Shown: positions 26,292-33,747 of the stretch, in pieces
Layout of the letters: each line of letters starts with the position of its first letter
Position numbering within the stretch: position 1 is the stretch's first letter
DNA from: Laribacter sp.
GTDB lineage: Bacteria > Pseudomonadota > Gammaproteobacteria > Burkholderiales > Aquaspirillaceae
Length of the DNA: 33,747 nucleotides
NCBI GenBank assembly: GCA_018055005.1
Contig: JAGPIM010000008.1
Location: 1 to 33,747 of the forward strand
Direction of reading: 5' to 3'
Made by a program: the position numbers and the translations under genes
Notes under the pieces: generated by a model
The model's database searches: none
Told to the model about the DNA's origin: nothing
The model's input: only the letters and a program-made list of their open reading frames with translations

Positions 26292-26741
26292 TTATCCCTG
26301 GCTCCACGGCAGGCCATGCCGACGCCAGCCGCCAAGTTGCCCGCGCTGGCCGGCGGCATCGCGGTCACCTTCAAATCCCTCAAGGATGTTGTATGCAGTG
26401 TATCCGAGTCCGGCCAGACACTCTGCGGCAGCATGGGAACGCACGCCACTGCGGCACAACAGCACCACCGGGCGGTCAGCTGGTATTTGTGCCACAGCTT
26501 CGCGAGCGAAATCAGGATTGATCTCCATGCCGGGCCACATGCGCCATTCGATGCTGATGGACTCGGGAGGAGCCCCGACAAACTGGCGCTCCGCGATGGT
26601 GCGTACATCCAGCAGTATCGCTTGCAAAGCCTCAACCAGTTCCCAGGCTTCTGTCGGCATGACGGCTCCGGCATACGGCAATCCCAGTTCCTTGCCCCTG
26701 GCAGCAGCAACAGCAAGGATTTGCGAACAACGCTCATGCAT
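26292..26741 (-). CDS. Rhodanese-domain protein
   Basis: This 149-residue single-domain rhodanese-like protein has the active-site loop LLCRSGVRS with Cys97, preceded by ILLDVRTIAER as the conserved CH2A-like strand. It probably handles a persulfide sulfur, but the acceptor is unknown. The N-terminal 40 residues (ILAVAAARGKELGLPYAGAVMPTEAWELV) are a short extension seen in betaproteobacterial relatives, in which 'a G a v tP.eA' precedes the domain. It ends in a Trp-rich tail (GWRRHGLPW), where rhodaneses often have 'GW...GLP'. It precedes aroE on the same strand and diverges from glnA. Confidence 0.9.
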   Translation of the reverse strand: MHERCSQILAVAAARGKELGLPYAGAVMPTEAWELVEALQAILLDVRTIAERQFVGAPPESISIEWRMWPGMEINPDFAREAVAQIPADRPVVLLCRSGVRSHAAAECLAGLGYTAYNILEGFEGDRDAAGQRGQLGGWRRHGLPWSQG

Positions 26742-26819
26742 ATTGACATCCCAGATATCAAATTATGTCAACACAATAGTAGCAGCGAGAAAGGCCTGAC
26801 AGGCAACCCCGGGGAGCAA

Positions 26820-26836
26820 TGCACCAAAATCGGGCA
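26820..26836 (+). promoter_or_regulatory. Weaker NtrC-like site upstream of glnA
   Basis: TGCACC-AAAAT-CGGGCA matches the NtrC consensus TGCACY-N5-GGTGCA fully in the left half and at four of six positions in the right half. It lies 12 bp to the left of a stronger site. Confidence 0.45.
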
Positions 26837-26848
26837 CAAAAAGCAATA

Positions 26849-26865
26849 TTCACCATATTGGTGCA
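26849..26865 (+). promoter_or_regulatory. NtrC enhancer site for glnA
   Basis: TTCACC-ATATT-GGTGCA fits the NtrC consensus with one mismatch. It is centred about 134 bp upstream of the -12 element of the sigma54 promoter, an expected enhancer distance. A further perfect half-site TGCACC begins at 26881. Confidence 0.75.
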
Positions 26866-26977
26866 ATCAACTCGTGTGAATGCACCAGTTTGAAACGCAT
26901 AGTCCAAAACCATAAAAAGAATAGCCCGTGGCACAATATCACCCGCTTGCCGGCAAGACTGATACCGCAGGAAAACA

Positions 26978-26993
26978 TGGCACGCACCTTGCT
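26978..26993 (+). promoter_or_regulatory. Sigma54 promoter of glnA
   Basis: TGGCACGCACCTTGCT matches the -24/-12 consensus TGGCAC-R-N4-TTGCW at every defined position. The predicted start is near 27004, about 70 bp before the glnA ATG. Confidence 0.88.
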
Positions 26994-27074
26994 TTAATTT
27001 AGGCACACTACCGGCATATGCCGGACCGAATTCCGCATCAATGAATCACCCGCTGATCTGACTGGAGAAATGCA

Positions 27075-28496
27075 ATGGCGGCTGTCGCTAACGTAAAGAA
27101 ACTGATCGAAGACAACGACGTCAAATTCGTTGATCTGCGTTTTACCGACACCAAGGGCAAGGAACAGCACGTCACGGTGCCGGCCCATGTTGTGACCGAA
27201 GACATCGAAACCTGGTTTGAAAACGGTCACGCGTTTGACGGCTCCTCCATCGCTGGCTGGAAAGGCATCCAGGCCTCCGACATGCTGCTGATCGCCGATC
27301 CGGGTACCGCCAACATTGATCCGTTCTTCGACGAACCGACCCTGTTCATGTCCTGCGACGTGGTGGATCCGGCCGATGGCAAGGGCTATGACCGCTGCCC
27401 GCGCTCGATCGCCAAGCGCGCCGAAGCCTACCTGAAGGCCTCGGGCATCGGTGATGTCGCCTACTTTGGTCCGGAACCCGAATTCTTCGTGTTCGACAGC
27501 ATCACCTGGCACGCCGACATGTCCGGCTGCCACGTCAAGATCAACTCCGAAGAAGCCGCATGGTCCTCCGCTGACCCGATGAACGGTGCCAACACCGGCC
27601 ATCGTCCGCGCGTCAAGGGCGGCTACTTCCCGGTTCCGCCGGTCGACAGCTTCCAGGACATGCGCTCGCAAATGGTCCTGCTGATGGAAGAGCTCGGCGT
27701 ACCGGTCGAAGTGCACCACCACGAAGTAGCCACCGCCGGCCAGATGGAAATCGGCACCCGCTTCAGCACCCTGACCCAGCGTGCCGACTGGACCCAGATC
27801 ATGAAGTACGTGATCCAGAACGTCGCCCACAGCTACGGCAAGACCGCCACCTTCATGCCCAAGCCGATCTGTGGCGACAACGGCAGCGGCATGCACGTGC
27901 ATCAGTCGATCTGGAAAGACGGCGTGAACCTGTTCGCAGGTGACGGCTACGCCGGCCTGTCCGAGTTCGCCCTCTACTACATCGGCGGCATCATCAAGCA
28001 CGCCAAGGCCCTGAACGCCATCACCAACCCGGGCACCAACTCCTACAAGCGCCTGGTTCCGCACTACGAAGCCCCAGTGAAGCTGGCCTACTCGGCCAAG
28101 AACCGCTCGGCCTCGATCCGCATTCCGCACGTGGCCAGCCCGAAGGCCCGCCGCATCGAAGCCCGCTTCCCGGATCCTTCCGCCAACCCGTACCTGTGCT
28201 TCGCCGCACTGATGATGGCTGGTCTGGACGGTGTGCAGAACAAAATCCATCCGGGCGAGCCGGCCAGCAAGAACCTCTACGACCTGCCGCCGGAAGAGGA
28301 CAAGCTGATCCCGACCGTCTGCGCTTCCCTCGAAGAAGCCCTGGCTTCGCTGGATGCAGACCGCGAGTTCCTGACCCGCGGCGGCGTGTTCAGCAACGAA
28401 TGGATTGATGCCTTCATCGACCTCAAGATGCAGGAAGTCAACCGTATCCGCATGACCCCGCACCCGGTCGAATTCGACGAGTACTACAGCCTGTAA
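27075..28496 (+). CDS. glnA: Type I glutamine synthetase
   Basis: This 473-residue enzyme makes glutamine from glutamate, ammonia and ATP as a cytoplasmic dodecamer. Family signatures include [12 protein letters not shown], the metal-binding block [11 protein letters not shown], and [16 protein letters not shown]. The adenylylation site Tyr402 in [10 protein letters not shown] shows it is the GlnE-regulated beta-type enzyme. A GGAG ribosome-binding site lies 9 bp before the chosen ATG. The upstream region has NtrC-like sites and a perfect sigma54 promoter, so expression should rise under nitrogen limitation. No glnL/ntrB or ntrC gene follows; an intrinsic terminator closes the gene 40 bp after the stop. 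Confidence 0.98.
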   Translation: MAAVANVKKLIEDNDVKFVDLRFTDTKGKEQHVTVPAHVVTEDIETWFENGHAFDGSSIAGWKGIQASDMLLIADPGTANIDPFFDEPTLFMSCDVVDPADGKGYDRCPRSIAKRAEAYLKASGIGDVAYFGPEPEFFVFDSITWHADMSGCHVKINSEEAAWSSADPMNGANTGHRPRVKGGYFPVPPVDSFQDMRSQMVLLMEELGVPVEVHHHEVATAGQMEIGTRFSTLTQRADWTQIMKYVIQNVAHSYGKTATFMPKPICGDNGSGMHVHQSIWKDGVNLFAGDGYAGLSEFALYYIGGIIKHAKALNAITNPGTNSYKRLVPHYEAPVKLAYSAKNRSASIRIPHVASPKARRIEARFPDPSANPYLCFAALMMAGLDGVQNKIHPGEPASKNLYDLPPEEDKLIPTVCASLEEALASLDADREFLTRGGVFSNEWIDAFIDLKMQEVNRIRMTPHPVEFDEYYSL

Positions 28497-28535
28497 TTGT
28501 CGTTTTCATGCCACGCCATCCCATGATGGCGCCCC

Positions 28536-28569
28536 AAAACCCCCGTTGCTGTTGGCTTCGGGGGTTTTT
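28536..28569 (+). terminator. Intrinsic terminator of glnA
   Basis: AAAACCCCCG pairs with CGGGGGTTTT around a 13-base loop and continues into a T-run. Confidence 0.9.
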
Positions 28570-28685
28570 GTTTGTGCCACCCAATTACATATCACCCCAT
28601 AAAAACCCAGAAATTCGCCCCCTGTTTTGTCCCCTGATAATAAACAGGGGACAGACCACAAACCGCCAAAAAACAGGAGACAGTT

Positions 28686-29090
28686 ATGCTACTAACTGAG
28701 CCAGGACACAGCAAAGCCAGGCTCTCCGGCACCGACAGGCAGATTGCAGACGGTGGCGGTTTGCCCCTCGTCATCCGGACCAAGGGGGCAAAAATGTGGC
28801 GTTACGAATTCCGCCTGTCTGACGAAAAAAACAGGCTGGCACCTGGAAATTATCCGGAGATCAGTCTGGCCAAGGCCTGAGCACTGCACGCGGTTGCCCG
28901 CCAGTTGGTCGAAGGGCAAATAAACCCGTCGGATATGTCCGCACGGCGGCTGATCTTGAGCGGCCACAGTCTGAAAGAAGTGAGGGCAATGCTTGAGGCG
29001 GCAAAAGCCGAAGAGGTTGCCGCCAGGCGCATGACCTTCGGGGTGGCTGCTACCCGTGACAAAGCCGAATGGGTTGATGCAAACCGGAAA
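28686..29090 (+). pseudogene. P4-type tyrosine integrase N-terminal fragment
   Basis: The frame begins well: AGGAGA, then ATG at 28686. The first 64 codons carry the arm-type DNA-binding domain of P4-like integrases (IADGGGLPLVIRTKGAKMWRY, then LAPGNYPEISLAKA). A TGA at 28878-28880 interrupts it. The same frame then continues through ARQLVEGQINPSD and MTFGVAATRDKAEW, recognisable as the following linker and the start of the core-binding domain. After about 29090 homology stops, and the catalytic domain with its Arg-His-Arg-Tyr residues is absent. This is a dead integrase, the only visible trace of an integrative element between glnA and groEL. Confidence 0.85.
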
Positions 29091-29241
29091 AGCCCTGACC
29101 AGGAACGGCCCCCAGTGCGAACTCAAGTTCGCGGTCGGATCATGTTCCTTGCAAATCAGCGGTCATCGGAAAACGTTTTCGCACACAAAAACCTGCGCGT
29201 TCGTCACGCCTTTCGGACTGGCGTTTGCCCGTCAAAACAAT
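29091..29241. other. Short stretch after the integrase fragment
   Basis: Open frames exist but show no family features. It is probably residual DNA of the lost element. I see no tRNA gene or clear attachment-site duplication here. Confidence 0.3.
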
Positions 29242-29276
29242 AAAAGGCATCAACCCTTGGCGGGTTGATGCCTTTT
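29242..29276 (-). terminator. Intrinsic terminator of groEL
   Basis: AAAAGGCATCAACCC pairs perfectly with its complement (15 bp) around a five-base loop, 41 bp beyond the groEL stop codon, with a TTTTATT tail on the minus strand. Confidence 0.92.
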
Positions 29277-29316
29277 GTAAAGACTCCAGCCAGATGACCG
29301 GAGGGGCCTCGGCAGA

Positions 29317-30969
<1,653 letters not shown>

Positions 30970-31016
30970 TCAAATCCGTATTTGTCTGAAACATTTCACG
31001 CGAAAGCGTGTTGCAA

Positions 31017-31304
31017 TCACTCGACGATGCCCATGATGTCTTCTTCGCGCATCACCAGCAGCTCTTCACCGTCAACCTTGACGGACTGACCGCTGTACTT
31101 GCCAAAGATCACCTTGTCGCCGACTTTCAGCTCCAGCGCACGGCGTTCGCCATTGTCCAGCACCTTGCCGTTGCCCACGGCAACGACTTCGCCCATGTCG
31201 GGCTTTTCAGTGGCGGTACCCGGCAACACGATACCGGAGGCGGTTTTTTCTTCAGCTTCAAGACGCTTGATCACAACACGGTCATGCAAAGGGCGAATGG
31301 TCAT
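31017..31304 (-). CDS. groS: 10-kDa co-chaperonin GroES
   Basis: This 95-residue lid protein of the GroEL folding chamber begins [20 protein letters not shown]. The mobile loop ([16 protein letters not shown]) and [21 protein letters not shown] are visible. The ATG at 31304 is chosen over an upstream in-frame codon because AGGAGA lies 8 bp before it and the family starts there. It is first gene of the groES-groEL operon, controlled by the CIRCE element about 70 bp upstream. Confidence 0.98.
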   Translation of the reverse strand: MTIRPLHDRVVIKRLEAEEKTASGIVLPGTATEKPDMGEVVAVGNGKVLDNGERRALELKVGDKVIFGKYSGQSVKVDGEELLVMREEDIMGIVE

Positions 31305-31374
31305 GAAAACTCTCCTGCTTTCGATACGAGGCACTGCACGTTTGAAATTCGATAGGAATACGGGACATGCCGCT

Positions 31375-31401
31375 TTAGCACTCCCGTTTCACGAGTGCTA
31401 A
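31375..31401 (-). promoter_or_regulatory. CIRCE element (HrcA operator)
   Basis: TTAGCACTC and GAGTGCTAA are separated by nine bases, a perfect match to the CIRCE consensus. It overlaps the -10 box and predicted transcription start of groES, so bound HrcA would block initiation. hrcA itself is not in the window. Confidence 0.96.
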
Positions 31402-31430
31402 TAGTAGGGATGCAGATTTCGTTTTTCAAG
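31401..31430 (-). promoter_or_regulatory. groESL promoter (sigma70, with overlapping sigma32-like boxes)
   Basis: On the minus strand TTGAAA (31424-31429) and TACTAT (31401-31406) are separated by exactly 17 bp. The same bases also read CTTGAAA plus a CCCTACTAT box, resembling a sigma32 promoter with a 14-bp spacer. Dual vegetative and heat-shock use is plausible. Confidence 0.8.
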
Positions 31431-31561
31431 AGTCTGGATACGGATGCTGGAGCCATGTCAAACAAGCAGGAAATTTTCCCGGCAGCCCGGATCAATCTCC
31501 TTAATTCACTTTGTGAAACGCCTAGTCCCAAGCGATTGCAAACACGTTTCCTGAATAAATT
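31431..31561. other. Spacer between groESL promoter and IS3 remnant
   Basis: These 131 bp carry no recognisable gene, repeat or terminator. They separate the groE control region from the first IS3-family end at about 31562. Confidence 0.4.
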
Positions 31562-32287
31562 TGAATCGTACCGGGTTTCGCGGAGGCCATTTTGTGTGAG
31601 TCAGGCCGGCACTGCCTGCTCGCTCAGACTGCGGTAGTAGTTTGCCTCCGCCGGTGGAATGTAACCCAGAGGGGCCAACAAACGGTGATGGTTGAACCAC
31701 GAAACCCATTCCAGCGTCGCCAACCCTACTGACTCCATGTTCTTCCATGGTCCTCGACGATGGATCACTTCCGCCTTGTACAGGTCATTGATGGTTTCCG
31801 CCAGTGCATTGTCGTAGCTGTCTCCAGTACTGCCGACCGAGGGTTCGATGCCAGCTTCGGCCAGCCGCTCGGTATACGGATCGATACATATTGCGAGCCC
31901 CGGTCACTGTGATGAATCAGCCCGTCCCGCGCTGGCTGGCGTGCCCGCAGTGCCTGTTCCAGCGCATCCAGAACAAACTCGGTGTGCATGCTGCGGCTGA
32001 CCCGCCAACCCACGATGTAACGCGCGAACACGTCCACCACGAAGGGCACATGGACAAAGCCTTGCCCGGTCGAGACACAGGTAAGGTCAGAGACCCAGGG
32101 CTGGTTCGGCCGCCCGGCCACGAATTGCCGGTTGACATGATCTTGCGGGCAAGATGCGGCCTGATCGGGACGGAGGGTCCGTACCGCCTTGCCGCGCGTC
32201 ACCCCATGCAGCCCAATTGCCGCCGCTCGACCGTACAGCGCGCCACGCGCTGCCCCTCGCGCTTGAGCTGACGCCAGACCTTGGCCG
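31562..32287 (-). mobile_element. Truncated IS3-family element
   Basis: The element's right end is probably TGAATCGTACCGGGTTTCG beginning at 31562, which has the TGA opening common in IS3 ends and lies 39 bp beyond the transposase stop codon. The other end, including orfA and the beginning of orfB, is missing. The sequence stops where the second IS3-family element begins at 32288. Confidence 0.75.
31601..32287 (-). pseudogene. IS3-family OrfB (integrase) fragment, frameshifted
   Basis: This is the DDE transposase OrfB of an IS3/IS629-like element. Recognisable blocks are WVSDLTCVSTGQGFVHV (first Asp), LIHHSDRGSQYVSIR (second Asp) and YDNALAETINDLYKAEV (Glu), ending in YYRSLSEQAVPA. A one-base deletion near 31877 shifts the frame between the second Asp and the Glu. 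Another lesion near 32215 breaks the frame between VERRQLG and LHGVTRGKAVRT, where a few residues also seem lost. It is inactive, and its 5' end is gone. Confidence 0.88.
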
Positions 32288-32356
32288 GGTAATCCCCCCT
32301 GAAAACAGTGGTGTTCAGAAGTAGAATTTTCTACTTGCAGCAGGAGGAAGTTCTAC

Positions 32357-32737
32357 GTGAAGAAGTCCCGCTTTTCAGACAGCCAGATCATCGCCATCCT
32401 CAAGCAGGCCGAAGGTGGGTCACCGGTGCCGGAACTGTGCCGCGAACACGGCATCAGTTCGGCGACCTTCTACAAGTGGCGCAGCAAGTTTGGTGGCATG
32501 GATGCCTCATTGATGACCCGTCTCCGGGAGCTGGAGGATGAGAACCGTCGTCTGAAGAAGATGTACGCCGAGGAGCGGCTCAAGGCCGAAATCGTCAAGG
32601 AGGCGCTCGAAAAAAGCGGTGAAGCCATCTCGTCGGCGCGAGATGGCGCAACGGGCGGTGCGGGAGACCGGCACTGCCGTGCGGGTGGCCTGCGCGGCAT
32701 TCGGCATCAGCGAGACCTGCTACCGTTATCAGGCTAG
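32357..32737 (+). CDS. IS3-family OrfA, with non-native C-terminus
   Basis: This is a helix-turn-helix and leucine-zipper OrfA that binds the element's ends. It starts at GTG (32357) 9 bp after AGGAGG, reading MKKSRFSDSQIIAILKQAEGG. The helix-turn-helix lies at about 10-45 (PVPELCREHGISSATFYKWRSKFGG) and a coiled coil at about 58-85 (LRELEDENRRLKKMY). Relatives end soon after EALEKK. Here an A-run at 32610-32615 appears one base short, so the frame reads on for about 38 extra residues to 126. The DNA-binding part looks intact; production of the OrfAB fusion is probably impaired. Confidence 0.85.
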   Translation: MKKSRFSDSQIIAILKQAEGGSPVPELCREHGISSATFYKWRSKFGGMDASLMTRLRELEDENRRLKKMYAEERLKAEIVKEALEKSGEAISSARDGATGGAGDRHCRAGGLRGIRHQRDLLPLSG

Positions 32738-33442
32738 GCAGTCCGCCGAAAACGAGCAGATCGCGGATTATCTGATCCGGCTGACGTACAACCAGCGCAA
32801 CCGGGGTTTCGGCTTGTGTTTCTTGTACCTGCGCAACGTCAAAGGCTTTCCATGGAACCACAAGCGCGTGTACCGGATTTACCGCGCGTTGGCGCTAAAC
32901 CTGCGCATCAAGCCGCGCAAACGCCTGGTGCGCGAGAAGCCTGCACCGCTGCTGGTTCCTGTCTCCATCAACCAGCTGGTCAATGGACTTCATGCACGAC
33001 CAACTGGCCGACGGCCGCAGCTTCCGCTTGCTGAACATCATCGATGACTTCAACCGCGAAGCTTTGGCAATGGACGTCGGTCTGTCACTGCCGGCCGAAC
33101 GGGTGGTGCGTGCACTGGATCAGGTGATCGAATGGCGGGGCAAACCGACCGTCATCCGTAGCGACAACAGGCCGGAATATGTCGGCAAGACGCTGACCGA
33201 GTGGGCGCACCGACACGGCATCCACCTCGAGCACATTTCAGCCAGGCAAGCCCCGGCAGAATGCCTGTATCGAGCGCTACAACCGCACCGTGCGTTACGA
33301 TTGGCTCGGACACGACCTGTTCGATTCCATTGCCGAGGTCCAGGAGCACGCAACCAACAGGCTCTGGACGTACAATCACGAGCGCCCGAACATGGCGCTT
33401 GGCGGCATTACCCCGAAACAGAAGTTGGCCATGGCCGCATGA
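32619..33442 (+). pseudogene. IS3-family OrfB transposase with two frameshifts
   Basis: The reading frame begins in RRREMAQRAVRETGTAVRVACAAFGISE and has the HTH_21-like linker. The rve catalytic core follows in a second frame: [13 protein letters not shown] (Asp) and [10 protein letters not shown] (Asp, with Arg replacing the usual Gly). A third frame carries the Glu in [10 protein letters not shown] and ends [10 protein letters not shown] one-base loss near 32978 and a one-base gain near 33237 separate the frames. The transposase is therefore inactive unless supplied in trans. Confidence 0.88.
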
Positions 33443-33481
33443 ACTCTACTTCTGACGACCGCTAAAAACGGGGGGATTACC

Positions 33482-33678
33482 ATAGCAAGGGTCAGTTTCC
33501 AGATACGTTTGCTCAGATGATTATTCTGGATGTGACAGCCATTCCCCCTGAGTGAGGATTTTTTTTAACAATTTTGCAGGCAAGTCAGATTTTTTCAGGA
33601 TCCCTTGCGTCTGTCCGGCTTAGGGCGTGTTCACAGTAACTGTTTTGTGGTTTCATTCGCGCCTTTTGTGGTCTGCAA
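33482..33678. other. Spacer between the IS3 element and the IS5-type gene
   Basis: These 197 bp are fairly AT-rich and hold no recognisable gene. The probable left end of the next insertion sequence (GGGCGTGTTCACAG) begins near 33623, preceded by CTTA, which resembles an IS5-type target. Confidence 0.4.
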
Positions 33679-33747
33679 ATGAATCGATACCTGCTTAGCG
33701 ATGCTCAATGGCAGCGCATTGAATACCTGCTGCCTGGCAAGCCTACT
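33679..33747 (+). CDS. IS5-family transposase, 5' end only
   Basis: The last 23 codons of the window read MNRYLLSDAQWQRIEYLLPG and then KPT. This is the standard opening of IS5-family (IS427/IS1031-like) transposases, whose N-terminal domain begins 'yLLtDaQWerIepLLPG'. The gene runs off the window, so its completeness is unknown. No clear ribosome-binding site precedes the ATG. Confidence 0.85.
   Translation, partial: MNRYLLSDAQWQRIEYLLPGKPT

Larger units (their letters stand above)
32288..33481 (+). mobile_element. IS3-family insertion sequence, both ends present
   Basis: The element is about 1.19 kb. Its ends are inverted: GGTAATCCCCCC at 32288-32299 is mirrored by GGGGGGATTACC at 33470-33481. 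The similarity resumes inward (CAGAAGTAGA near both ends). It carries an orfA and a frameshifted orfB. Flanking bases show no clear target duplication, so the exact boundary could differ by two or three bases, and one flank may have been rearranged after insertion. Confidence 0.85.

Noticed and set aside
25426-26799. 457-codon open frame opposite aroE and the rhodanese gene
   Set aside because: Both genes on the other strand carry clear catalytic motifs; this frame spans two real genes.
26758-27006. 82-codon minus-strand frame before glnA
   Set aside because: It covers the NtrC-like sites and sigma54 promoter and has Cys-rich, non-family-like sequence without a ribosome-binding site.
26994-28463. 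489-codon open frame opposite glnA
   Set aside because: Antisense shadow of a strongly coding gene with all glutamine synthetase motifs.
24380-28586. TGTGCCACCCAATT repeated at 24380-24393 and 28573-28586, near two mobile-element remnants, as a possible attachment-site pair
   Set aside because: A 14-base repeat is expected by chance a few times in a window of this size, and the DNA between is ordinary core genes.

Overview
This is a GC-rich bacterial chromosome segment that reads as a betaproteobacterium, most likely of the Neisseriales (Chromobacterium/Laribacter-like). That placement is inferred from gene content and protein style: a DUF3579 protein, an Lrp-putA pair with a PutA lacking its DNA-binding domain, HrcA/CIRCE-controlled groESL and an NtrC/sigma54-type glnA promoter. 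No rRNA is present to confirm it. I saw no tRNA, rRNA or CRISPR array.

Layout. Positions 1-120 are AT-rich and end in the 3' tail of a MaoC-like hydratase gene. From 90 to 5550 the minus strand carries maoC-like, nagZ, a yqjK/yqjE/yqjD-like envelope operon, gltX and an L,D-transpeptidase. rlmD (plus) and fabI (minus) converge on a strong bidirectional terminator. A dapF-DUF484-membrane protein operon follows on the minus strand, its genes overlapping by ATGA, and a dienoyl-CoA isomerase gene diverges from it. DUF3579 and an alpha/beta hydrolase come next; the hydrolase gene overlaps the end of lrp, and lrp diverges from putA. A periplasmic amino-acid binding lipoprotein lies downstream of putA.

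The stretch 18.2-24.2 kb is accessory in character. It holds an AraC regulator diverging from an AhpD-like protein, an orphan gap, a small two-helix protein resembling an ion channel, a secreted hypothetical protein, and a LysR regulator diverging from a drug-type MFS exporter. A decayed IS3 orfA fragment lies beyond it. Core genes then resume: mtgA, aroE and a rhodanese (minus), then glnA (plus) behind a textbook sigma54 promoter and an NtrC-like site.

Between glnA and groEL sits a broken P4-type integrase, the only visible trace of a lost island. groES-groEL are read leftward from a promoter overlapping a perfect CIRCE element. The right end (31.56-33.75 kb) is a pile of insertion sequences: a truncated IS3-family copy (minus), a complete-ended but frameshifted second IS3-family copy (plus) abutting it, and the start of an IS5-type transposase running off the window.

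Functional themes are amino-acid and nitrogen use (Lrp/PutA, binding protein, GlnA), cell-wall synthesis and recycling (NagZ, L,D-transpeptidase, MtgA, DapF) and heat-shock chaperones. I did not find a convincing multi-gene undescribed system. The most unusual items are the channel-like protein without a canonical filter, the structured gltX leader, the AT-rich island between two convergent terminators, and the long charged tail on RlmD.
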